DNA of 64,000 nt from Pseudomonas putida (GTDB lineage: Bacteria > Pseudomonadota > Gammaproteobacteria > Pseudomonadales > Pseudomonadaceae): assembly GCF_002025705.1 (NCBI RefSeq), contig NZ_CP018846.1:4455501-4519500 (forward strand), in the 5' to 3' direction. Positions 54,511 to 64,000 of the stretch are shown here, in pieces; within the stretch, counting starts at the first letter, position 1; the number at the start of each line of letters is the position of its first letter. Under the pieces are notes generated by a model, which made no database searches, had not been told where the DNA came from, and saw nothing but the letters and a program-made list of their open reading frames with translations. The translations under genes and the position numbers were made by a program.

Positions 54511-55259
54511 CAGAGCAGGCCCTCCAGCCAGCCGTCGAGCTGTTCGAAGGCATCGTTGAACGTACGATCCAGCTGCAACGGGGTGATCGACACGTAACCT
54601 TGCATGACGGCATGGAAATCGGTACCTGGCCCACCATCCTCGGCATCACCGGCCACGGCGATCCAGTAGCCTTCCTTGCCACGCGGGTTGACCACCTTGG
54701 TCGGCGCCGCCGCCCGCGCCCGGTGACCGAGGCGGGTAAGCTGGATGCCACGGATGTGCTCCAGCGGCAGATTGGGGATATTGACGTTGAGCACGGTCCG
54801 CGGCGGCAGTTGCAGGCGCGGCAGCGCCTCCACCAGGCGGCGGGCGATGAAGGCGGCGGTCGGCAGGTTGTCGGGCAACCGCGACAGCAGCGAGAACGCC
54901 AGCGAGGTGCCGCCCAGGAAACGGCCTTCCAGCGCGGCGGCGACCGTACCGGAATAGATCACGTCATCACCCAGGTTGGCCCCCAGGTTGATGCCCGAGA
55001 CGACCAGGTCCACAGGCTCCGGCAACAGACCGTTGAGCCCCAGGTGCACACAATCGGTAGGCGTGCCATTGAGGCTGATGAAGCCGTTGGCCAAGGTCTG
55101 CGGGTGCAGCGGCCGGTCCAGCGTCAGCGAACTGCCAGCGCCGCTCTTGTCTTGGTCCGGGGCGATCACCACGCACTCGGCATAATCCGCCAGCGCACCG
55201 TGTAGCGCGGCGAGGCCCGGTGCCGTAACACCGTCGTCATTCGAAATCAGAATACGCAT
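54510..55259 (-). CDS. surE: 5'-nucleotidase SurE
   Basis: The 249-residue protein starts MRILISNDDGVTAPGLAALHGALADYAECVVIAPDQDKSGAGSSLTL with the metal-binding DD pair (residues 8-9) typical of the SurE family. It dephosphorylates nucleotides and works in stationary phase survival. ATG 55259 is chosen as the family start; the open frame extends further upstream inside truD. It overlaps truD by 13 bases. Confidence 0.95.
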   Translation of the reverse strand: MRILISNDDGVTAPGLAALHGALADYAECVVIAPDQDKSGAGSSLTLDRPLHPQTLANGFISLNGTPTDCVHLGLNGLLPEPVDLVVSGINLGANLGDDVIYSGTVAAALEGRFLGGTSLAFSLLSRLPDNLPTAAFIARRLVEALPRLQLPPRTVLNVNIPNLPLEHIRGIQLTRLGHRARAAAPTKVVNPRGKEGYWIAVAGDAEDGGPGTDFHAVMQGYVSITPLQLDRTFNDAFEQLDGWLEGLL

Positions 55260-56305
55260 GGGCTGTCCGTCTGCCCTGCCGGCACCAGATCGACGAGTTC
55301 GCGCACCACCACGGTGGCGAAGCATCCGGCCGGAAGGACGAATTCCAGTTGCAGGATATCAGGCTCGGGATAATGCCACGTCAGGCCGCCAATAGGGAGC
55401 CGCAGGATGCGCCGTTCGTGACTCATGCCCGCATATGCGAGCCATTGGCACAGTGCCAGGTGGCGCTCGCCGACCGCCGTCTCAAGCTCGGAGGTCGCGC
55501 CAGCCGCGGGCGAAGGGCCTTCCCCCCACATCGGGCCAGTCGGATGCAAATCAAGAATTGCCAGGCGAGGATCGGAACATTCCTGCTCTCCAGCAGGAAA
55601 GAAACTACGGCTATCAGTGAATGCCAACAGGTCCCCGACCTGGGCGCGCTGCCAGCTGCCATCAGCGACACGCGCCGCCAGCACCTGATTGAACACATAG
55701 CTGCGCGCCGCCGAAAGCAGGCGCGAACGCACATTGCGCTGTTCCGGCAGAGCCTTGCGCGCGGCCCAGTCCTGAGCGTCGTGGACGTTGCCGCCGCCGT
55801 GACCGAAACGCTGGCTGCCAAAGTAGTTCGGCACGCCCTGCTGCTTGAGTTGCTCCAGGCGAGCATCAAGGGCCTGGCGGTCAGCCGCCAGGGCGGTCAG
55901 ACGCAGGGTAAAACCGTTAGCCGAATGGGCACCGCGCTGCAGCTTACGCTGGTGACGCACCTGCTTGAGTACGCGCAGGGTGTCGTCTTCGGCACGGGAC
56001 AGGTCCGGGTCGGCCTTGCCCGGCAGGTGCAGGCTGAACCACTGGCGGGTCAGGGCCTGGCGGTCCTTGAGGCCGGCATAGCTGATGGCGCGCACCGGTA
56101 CACCGGCGGCGCGGGCCAGGCGGCGGGCAGCTTCTTCGGTGTTGAGGTCGCGCTTCTCGACCCACAGCCACAGGTGCTCGCCCTGGCCGGACAACGGGAT
56201 ATCCAGCACCTCGTCGACCTGGAAATCTTCAGCCACGGCCTTGAGTACTGCGCTACCCAACGATTCGCCCGACGCGCGCGGGCCCAGCAGGTCCAGTTCG
56301 GTCAT
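55247..56305 (-). CDS. truD: tRNA pseudouridine(13) synthase TruD
   Basis: The 352-residue protein has the TruD hallmarks: FQVDEVLDIPLSGQGEHLWLWVEKRDLNTEEAARRLARAAGVPVRAISYAGLKDRQALTRQWFSLHLPG, with the catalytic Asp in YAGLKDR (about residue 81), and VPNYFGSQRFGHGGGNV. It makes pseudouridine at position 13 of glutamate tRNA. It overlaps ispF by 4 bases and surE by 13. Confidence 0.95.
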   Translation of the reverse strand: MTELDLLGPRASGESLGSAVLKAVAEDFQVDEVLDIPLSGQGEHLWLWVEKRDLNTEEAARRLARAAGVPVRAISYAGLKDRQALTRQWFSLHLPGKADPDLSRAEDDTLRVLKQVRHQRKLQRGAHSANGFTLRLTALAADRQALDARLEQLKQQGVPNYFGSQRFGHGGGNVHDAQDWAARKALPEQRNVRSRLLSAARSYVFNQVLAARVADGSWQRAQVGDLLAFTDSRSFFPAGEQECSDPRLAILDLHPTGPMWGEGPSPAAGATSELETAVGERHLALCQWLAYAGMSHERRILRLPIGGLTWHYPEPDILQLEFVLPAGCFATVVVRELVDLVPAGQTDSPCVF

Positions 56306-56775
56306 GCTGACAGCAGCAGGGCAACCGCATGCACGGCAATGCCCTCCTCGCGGCCGGTGAAACCGAGCTTCTCGGTGGTGGTGGCCTTGACGTTGACCTG
56401 GTCGAGTTCGACCTGCAGGTCTTCGGCAATCAGCTGGCGCATGGTTTCGATGTGCGGGGCCATTTTCGGGGCCTGGGCGACAATGGTGGCGTCGACATTG
56501 CCGACCTGCCAGCCCTTGGCCTTGACGATAGCGACCACGTGACGCAGCAGCACGCGGCTGTCGGCGCCCTTGAACTGCGGGTCGGTGTCGGGGAAATGCT
56601 TGCCGATGTCGCCCAACGCGGCAGCGCCAAGCAAGGCATCGCTCAGGGCGTGCAGCAGCACGTCACCGTCGGAGTGGGCCAGGAGGCCGTATTTGTGGGG
56701 GATACGCACCCCACCCAGGGTAATGAAATCACCGTCGCAGAAACGGTGCACATCGTAGCCGTGGCCAATACGCAT
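56302..56775 (-). CDS. ispF: 2-C-methyl-D-erythritol 2,4-cyclodiphosphate synthase
   Basis: This 157-residue enzyme of the MEP isoprenoid pathway has the metal-binding D-x-H motif GHGYDVHRF (D8, H10), the segment PHKYGLLAHSDGDVLLHALSDALLGAAALGDIGKHFPDTDPQFKGADS and the usual VDATIVAQAPKMAPHI. It works with IspD, encoded at 60038. The gene start is preceded by the fghA region and a REP-like stretch. Confidence 0.96.
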   Translation of the reverse strand: MRIGHGYDVHRFCDGDFITLGGVRIPHKYGLLAHSDGDVLLHALSDALLGAAALGDIGKHFPDTDPQFKGADSRVLLRHVVAIVKAKGWQVGNVDATIVAQAPKMAPHIETMRQLIAEDLQVELDQVNVKATTTEKLGFTGREEGIAVHAVALLLSA

Positions 56776-56936
56776 AGAAAAACGCCCTGATTGAGTCAGG
56801 GCGTGATTCTACCTGCTTTAGCCGCTATTGGGGCTGCCACGTAGGAGCGGCCTTGCCGGGGCGCCGGACCGGTCGGAAAGGGCTGCGCAGCAGCCCTGGC
56901 GACAGAGGCGATGGCGCCGAAATCCTGGAGCCGCTC
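56776..56936. repeat. REP-like sequences between ispF and fghA
   Basis: A palindromic GCCCTGA/TCAGGGC terminator-like element at 56789-56803 follows. Further left-facing units (GTAGGAGCGGCCTTGCCGGG at 56841-56860 and an inverted GGAGCCGCTCCTAC at 56927-56940) form a REP-type pair. No gene is seen. Confidence 0.55.
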
Positions 56937-57791
56937 CTACAGGCGCCCCAGTGCCTTCGCATGATGCCGCAGGTGCTCGTCGATGAAGCTGGCGATGAAG
57001 TAGTAGCTGTGGTCATAGCCGGGCTGCAAGCGCAGGGTCAGTTCATGCCCGCCTTTGCGTGCGGCCTGCTCCAGCGCTTCAGGCTTGAGTTGCTTCTCGA
57101 GGAAGTCATCACGGTCGCCCTGGTCCACCAGTAGCGGCGGGCACTCGCCTGCAGGCGCTTCCGCCAGCAGCACACTGGCATCCCATTCACGCCAGCGCGC
57201 ACGGTCTTCACCCAGGTAGCGGCTGAAGGCTTTCTCACCCCACGGGCAATCCATAGGGTTGCTGATCGGCGAGAACGCCGACACCGAACGATAGCGCCCC
57301 GGGTTGCGCAAGGCGCACACCAGCGCGCCATGGCCCCCCATGGAATGGCCGCTGATGCTGCGCTGCTCGGACGCCGGGAAGTGCGCCTCGATCAGGGCCG
57401 GCAGTTCCTGCACCACATAGTCGTGCATGCGATAGTGCTGGGCCCAGGGCTGCTGGGTGGCGTTGAGGTAGAACCCGGCGCCGAGGCCAAAGTCCCAGGC
57501 GCCGTCAGGGTCGCCCGCCACCTGCTCGCCACGCGGGCTGGTGTCGGGGGCGACGATGATCAAGCCGAGCTCTGCTGCCAGGCGCTGGGCACCCGCCTTC
57601 TGCATGAAGTTCTCGTCGGTGCAGGTGAGGCCGCTGAGCCAGTACAGCACTGGCAGCTTCTCACCCTGCTCTGCCTGTGGCGGCAGGTAGACGGCGAACA
57701 CCATGTCGCAACCCAGCACCTTGGAGTGATGCCGGTAACGCTTGTGCCAGCCGCCGAAGCTCTTCTGGCAGGAGATGTTATCCAGGCTCAT
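56937..57791 (-). CDS. fghA: S-formylglutathione hydrolase
   Basis: The 284-residue esterase has the esterase D signature: FAVYLPPQAEQGEKLPVLYWLSGLTCTDENFMQKAGAQRLAAELGLIIVAPDTSPRG, the nucleophile motif GHSMGGHGAL (Ser near residue 148), and the C-terminal DQGDRDDFLEKQL and PGYDHSYYFIASFIDEHLRHH with catalytic Asp and His. It hydrolyses S-formylglutathione in formaldehyde detoxification, paired with adhC, which ends 8 bases upstream. Confidence 0.95.
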   Translation of the reverse strand: MSLDNISCQKSFGGWHKRYRHHSKVLGCDMVFAVYLPPQAEQGEKLPVLYWLSGLTCTDENFMQKAGAQRLAAELGLIIVAPDTSPRGEQVAGDPDGAWDFGLGAGFYLNATQQPWAQHYRMHDYVVQELPALIEAHFPASEQRSISGHSMGGHGALVCALRNPGRYRSVSAFSPISNPMDCPWGEKAFSRYLGEDRARWREWDASVLLAEAPAGECPPLLVDQGDRDDFLEKQLKPEALEQAARKGGHELTLRLQPGYDHSYYFIASFIDEHLRHHAKALGRL

Positions 57792-57799
57792 GGCTGACC

Positions 57800-58912
57800 T
57801 CAGAAGTGGATCACGCTGCGGATGCTCTTGCCTTCGTGCATCAGGTCGAAGGCCTTGTTGATGTCCTCAAGGCCCATGGTGTGGGTGATGAAGGTATCCA
57901 GCGGGATCTCGCCCTTCTCGGCCATGTCCACGTAGCTTGGCAGCTCGCTGCGGCCACGTACGCCGCCGAATGCCGAACCACGCCAGACGCGGCCGGTCAC
58001 CAGCTGGAACGGACGGGTGGCGATTTCCTGGCCAGCACCGGCGACACCGATGATCACCGACTCGCCCCAGCCCTTGTGGCAGCACTCCAGGGCCGCGCGC
58101 ATCAGCTGCACGTTGCCGATGCACTCGAAGGAGAAGTCCACGCCACCGTCGGTGAGGTCGACGATCACTTCCTGGATCGGGCGGTCGTAGTCTTTCGGGT
58201 TGATGCAGTCGGTAGCGCCCAGCTGGCGGGCGATTTCGAACTTGGCCGGGTTGATGTCGATGGCGATGATGCGCGAGGCCTTGGCCTTGACCGCACCAAT
58301 CACTGCCGACAGGCCGATGCCGCCGAGGCCGAAGATGGCCACGGTATCACCCGGCTTGACCTTGGCGGTGTTGAGCACCGCGCCGATACCGGTGGTGACG
58401 CCGCAACCCAGCAGGCAGACCTTCTCCAGAGGTGCTTCTTTCTGGATCTTGGCCACGGAAATTTCCGGCAGCACGGTGTACTCGGAGAAGGTCGAGGTGC
58501 CCATGTAATGGAACAGCTGCTGGCCCTTGTACGAGAAGCGGGTGGTGCCGTCCGGCATCAGGCCCTTGCCCTGGGTGGCGCGGATGGCCTGGCACAGGTT
58601 GGTCTTGCCCGAGAGGCAGAACTTGCACTTGCCGCATTCCGGGGTGTACAGCGGGATCACATGATCGCCCACCGCCACCGAGGTAACGCCCTCGCCCACG
58701 GCTTCGACGATCGCACCGCCTTCATGGCCGAGGATCGACGGGAAGATGCCTTCCGGGTCGGCGCCGGACAGGGTGTAGGCGTCGGTGTGGCAGACACCGC
58801 TGGCGACCACGCGCAGCAGCACCTCGCCGGCCTTGGGCATGGCCACGTCGACTTCGACGATTTCCAGGGGTTTCTTGGCCTCGAAGGCAACGGCAGCACG
58901 GGACTTGATCAT
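57800..58912 (-). CDS. adhC: S-(hydroxymethyl)glutathione dehydrogenase / class III alcohol dehydrogenase
   Basis: This 370-residue enzyme oxidises the glutathione-formaldehyde adduct with NAD. It has MIKSRAAVAFEAKKPLEIVEVDVAMPKAGEVLLRVVASGVCHTDAYTLSGADPEGIFPSILGHEGG (catalytic zinc Cys, His), a structural zinc site (CGKCKFCLSGKTNLC) and the GLGGIGLSAVIGA nucleotide-binding motif. The fghA gene follows closely. ATG 58912 is preferred to an upstream start at 58930. Confidence 0.96.
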   Translation of the reverse strand: MIKSRAAVAFEAKKPLEIVEVDVAMPKAGEVLLRVVASGVCHTDAYTLSGADPEGIFPSILGHEGGAIVEAVGEGVTSVAVGDHVIPLYTPECGKCKFCLSGKTNLCQAIRATQGKGLMPDGTTRFSYKGQQLFHYMGTSTFSEYTVLPEISVAKIQKEAPLEKVCLLGCGVTTGIGAVLNTAKVKPGDTVAIFGLGGIGLSAVIGAVKAKASRIIAIDINPAKFEIARQLGATDCINPKDYDRPIQEVIVDLTDGGVDFSFECIGNVQLMRAALECCHKGWGESVIIGVAGAGQEIATRPFQLVTGRVWRGSAFGGVRGRSELPSYVDMAEKGEIPLDTFITHTMGLEDINKAFDLMHEGKSIRSVIHF

Positions 58913-59020
58913 CACAGGGTCTCCAGACAATGGATCGATTCAGTCCAGCAGTGTAATCCACGCGCTTTTGATGAATAATCCAGGCAAAGCCAAAACATTA
59001 TTGCCACACAGGGATAATCC

Positions 59021-59917
59021 ATGAGCAGCCGCTGGGAAGGCATCGACGAATTCGTCGCCGTGGCCGAGTCGGGTCAGTTCACGGCTGCAGCCGAGCGCCT
59101 GGGCGTGTCGTCATCCCACATCAGCCGGCAGATCGCCCGCCTTGAAGAACGCCTGCAAACCCGTTTGCTGTACCGCAGTACCCGCCGGGTGGCCTTGAGT
59201 GAAGCCGGGCAGACCTTTCTGCAGCACTGTCAGCGCCTTCAGGACGGTCGCGAGGAAGCGCTGCGCGCCATGGGTGACCTGGCCAGCGAGCCCAAGGGCC
59301 TGCTGCGCATGACCTGTGCGGTGGCCTATGGTGAGCGCTTCATCGTGCCGCTGGTAACGCGGTTCATGGCGCTGTATCCGCAATTGCGGGTCGAAGTGGA
59401 GCTGAGCAACCGCACTCTCGACCTGCTGCACGAAGGCATGGACCTGGCGATCCGCCTGGGCCGGCTGGCCGACTCGCGGCTGGTGGCCACGCGCCTTGCG
59501 CCGCGGCGCATGTACCTGTGTGCCTCGCCGGCGTACCTGGAGCGCTACGGGCGACCGCACAGCCTGTCAGAACTGGCTCGGCACAATTGCCTGATCGGCA
59601 GTTCCGACCTGTGGGCGCTGCTGCAGGATGGCCGCGAGATCAGCCAGCGGGTGCAGGGCAACTGGCGCTGCAACAGTGGCCAGGCCGTGCTGGATGCGGC
59701 GCTGCTGGGGATGGGGTTGTGCCAGCTGCCGGACTATTACGTGCTCGAGCACTTGAACAGTGGCGCACTGGTTTCGTTGCTGGAGGGGCATCAGCCGCCG
59801 AATACGGCGGTTTGGGCGCTGTATCCGCAGCAAAGGCACTTATCGCCGAAGGTAAGGCGGTTGGTGGATTATCTGAAGGAAGGGTTGGCGGAGTTGCCAG
59901 AGTATCGGGTGACCTGA
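59021..59917 (+). CDS. LysR-family transcriptional regulator
   Basis: The 298-residue regulator has the N-terminal LysR winged HTH (FVAVAESGQFTAAAERLGVSSSHISRQIARLEERLQTRLLYRSTRRVALSEAGQTFLQHCQRL) and a C-terminal ligand-binding domain. It is divergent from adhC-fghA with a 108-bp gap, so it may regulate these formaldehyde-detoxification genes; this is inferred from position. An effector cannot be deduced. Confidence 0.88.
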   Translation: MSSRWEGIDEFVAVAESGQFTAAAERLGVSSSHISRQIARLEERLQTRLLYRSTRRVALSEAGQTFLQHCQRLQDGREEALRAMGDLASEPKGLLRMTCAVAYGERFIVPLVTRFMALYPQLRVEVELSNRTLDLLHEGMDLAIRLGRLADSRLVATRLAPRRMYLCASPAYLERYGRPHSLSELARHNCLIGSSDLWALLQDGREISQRVQGNWRCNSGQAVLDAALLGMGLCQLPDYYVLEHLNSGALVSLLEGHQPPNTAVWALYPQQRHLSPKVRRLVDYLKEGLAELPEYRVT

Positions 59918-59947
59918 TCGAATGCCGGGACCGCTGCGCGGTCCTTT

Positions 59948-60010
59948 CGCGACACAAGGCCGCTCCTACAGGGAAATGCGATCTCCTGTAGGAGCGGCCT
60001 TGTGTCGCGG
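59948..60010. repeat. Inverted REP pair
   Basis: CGACACAAGGCCGCTCCTACAGG at 59949-59972 and its complement at 59984-60010 form an inverted REP doublet between the converging LysR gene and ispD. Confidence 0.8.
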
Positions 60011-60037
60011 AAGGGCCGCAAAGCGGCCCCTGCAATC

Positions 60038-60745
60038 TCAGCGCCTGCCCGCCCAGCGCTGGCGCAACCACTCCAGATCTTCCGGCCGGGTGACCTTGAT
60101 GTTGTCGCTGCGCCCTTCGACCAGCCGCGGCGCCTGCCCCGACCACTCGATAGCCGACGCCTCGTCGGTCACCACCACATCGGAAACCAGACTCTCGGCC
60201 AAAGCCCGATGCAGCGCGCCCAGGCGGAACATCTGCGGTGTATAGGCCTGCCAGATGGTGCTGCGGTCCACCGTAGCGGCCACCCGCCCATTGGCATCGG
60301 CGCGCTTGAGGGTATCGCGCGCCGGCACCGCCAGCAGCCCGCCTACCGGGTCATCGGCCAACTCCGACAACAGCTTGTCCAGGTCACTACGCGCCAGGTT
60401 CGGCCGCGCCGCATCGTGCACCAGCACCCAGTCGTTGTCCGACGCCCCCTGGGCATGCAGCAGCAACAAGGCATTGAGCACCGAGTCGGCACGTTCGTCA
60501 CCACCCGCTGCACGCTGGATGCGCGGGTCGCTGGCACAACGCAGGCCAGGCCAGTACGGGTCATCTTCGGCAATGCTGACCACCACGCCCTTGAGCGAGG
60601 GGTGGCCAAGAAAACAGTCGAGGCTGTGCTCGAGGATGGTCTGCCCGGCCAACTCCAGGTATTGCTTGGGGCGGTCGGCAGCCATGCGGGCACCGACGCC
60701 CGCAGCAGGAATTACGGCCCAGAAGGCCGGCAAAGATTCATTCAT
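60038..60745 (-). CDS. ispD: 2-C-methyl-D-erythritol 4-phosphate cytidylyltransferase
   Basis: The 235-residue enzyme has the nucleotide-binding P-loop AVIPAAGVGARMAADRPKQYLELAGQTILEHSLDCFL and the D-A-A-R motif (VHDAARPN) of IspD. It forms CDP-ME in the MEP pathway. It overlaps ftsB by 4 bases; IspF is encoded on the same strand 3.3 kb left. Confidence 0.95.
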   Translation of the reverse strand: MNESLPAFWAVIPAAGVGARMAADRPKQYLELAGQTILEHSLDCFLGHPSLKGVVVSIAEDDPYWPGLRCASDPRIQRAAGGDERADSVLNALLLLHAQGASDNDWVLVHDAARPNLARSDLDKLLSELADDPVGGLLAVPARDTLKRADANGRVAATVDRSTIWQAYTPQMFRLGALHRALAESLVSDVVVTDEASAIEWSGQAPRLVEGRSDNIKVTRPEDLEWLRQRWAGRR

Positions 60746-61026
60746 TTTTGCGGCAGCTGGAAGAGGGTTTCGCCCTCTTTGACCATTCCCAGTTCATGAC
60801 GAGCCCGTTCTTCGACGGTCTCCATACCCTTCTTCAACTCCAGCACCTCGGCATCGAGCACGCGGTTACGCTCCAGCAGCCGCTCGTTCTCGGCGTGCTG
60901 TTCGTCGATCTGCTGCTTGAGCTCGGCCACTTGCGCCAGGCTGCCGTTACCCACCCAAAGGCGGTACTGCAGGCCACCGAGCAGCAGGAGCAGGACAAGG
61001 AACAACCAATAGGGACTGCGCATCAA
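60742..61026 (-). CDS. ftsB: Cell division protein FtsB
   Basis: This 94-residue protein has one membrane helix (YWLFLVLLLLLGGLQYRLWVG) and a coiled coil (LAQVAELKQQIDEQHAENERLLERNRVLDAEVLELKKGMETVEERARHELGMVKEGETLFQ). The GMVKxGE ending is conserved in FtsB. It bridges FtsL and FtsQ in the divisome. It lies between eno and ispD as in many gamma-proteobacteria. Confidence 0.94.
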   Translation of the reverse strand: MMRSPYWLFLVLLLLLGGLQYRLWVGNGSLAQVAELKQQIDEQHAENERLLERNRVLDAEVLELKKGMETVEERARHELGMVKEGETLFQLPQK

Positions 61027-61179
61027 GGTATCCAGGTTAAAGACCGCCGCACACGGGCGTCATATAGCACGAAGCCTGGCCGAGGCCAGGCTTCGTTGAC
61101 AGAAACCCGCATGAAGCGTCAGAAATTTCAGATCGAAAGTTCCGACAGCCTCGGCTGCTGTCTTTTTACCATCTCTTGC

Positions 61180-62469
<1,290 letters not shown>

Positions 62470-62668
62470 TGTTGTAAGCACTCCAGAATTGACGAAAACA
62501 ACGCAGCTTAGGGAATTCTTGCCTTGCACCAGGCGGGGACGCAGCAGGCAGGCCTGGCAGAAGCAACCCCTGACCGAGCGGTCAGGGGTAGATCGGGGCG
62601 TACTTTACCCGAGAAATGAGCCTTGCGCGGCTTTAACCGTCGGAAAACTCATCAAAGACCTGAAAAAA
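62470..62668. other. Short eno-pyrG intergenic region without kdsA
   Basis: Only 199 bases separate eno and pyrG. There is an ACCCCTGACC/GGTCAGGGGT hairpin at 62566-62589 and the 3' hairpin of pyrG near 62650. The kdsA gene usually present between these genes in pseudomonads is not here. Confidence 0.7.

Positions 62669-64000
<1,332 letters not shown>

Noticed and set aside
62470..62668. Pseudogene remnant of kdsA
   Set aside because: No recognisable KdsA fragment could be read in either strand of this short interval.

Overview
The window is chromosomal DNA from a Pseudomonas, most likely of the P. putida group. This is inferred from gene order, from GC-rich codon use in the housekeeping genes, and from recognising the host proteins. 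The conserved backbone on the right (48050-64000) is mutS, fdxA, rpoS, nlpD, pcm, surE, truD, ispF, fghA, adhC, a LysR regulator, ispD, ftsB, eno and pyrG. The left 48 kb is two phage-derived elements side by side.

Element 1 (1 to about 6600) is the right-hand part of a contractile-tail (R-pyocin or tailocin type) cluster, the kind described between cinA and mutS in pseudomonads. Reading leftward it has a LexA/CI-type repressor (PrtR-like), an operator-rich leader with a terminator, a holin, a 165-aa tail protein, the spike gpV, gpW, gpJ, gpI, a long glycine-rich tail fibre, and the start of a further tail gene that runs off the window.

Element 2 (6726-48090, about 41.3 kb) is an apparently complete lambda/HK97-like siphovirus prophage. 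A 17-bp direct repeat inside the mutS 5' end marks its ends. The native mutS start (13 codons, then a stop) is stranded at 6702-6743, and the prophage right end supplies a replacement start for the functional mutS at 48050. Leftward (minus strand) from the repressor: a Cro-like gene; replication genes (O-like and DnaC-like, with a candidate origin inside O); a YbcO-type nuclease, a VRR-NUC nuclease and an internal second tyrosine recombinase; antiterminator Q; holin and HNH; terminases; HK97-type portal, protease and capsid; connectors; tail tube; a tail chaperone with a -1 frameshift site; an HK97 gp15-like small membrane protein; tape measure; tail tip and fibres; endolysin and spanins; and accessory genes ending in a LexA-box operon. 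Rightward from the repressor: a PL-like operator, an early operon of small regulatory and metabolic genes, a C5 DNA methyltransferase, then the integrase. Several minus-strand, AT-richer accessory genes interrupt this arm.

The most notable points are: replacement of the mutS start and upstream region by the prophage; a three-gene cassette (GHKL ATPase with a STAS-like region, a DUF4325-type STAS-like protein, a membrane protein) next to the integrase, a candidate defence or signalling system; two repressors with near-identical C-terminal protease domains but different DNA-binding domains; and a conserved leader segment of about 70-90 bp shared by the two elements that may fold into a structured RNA.
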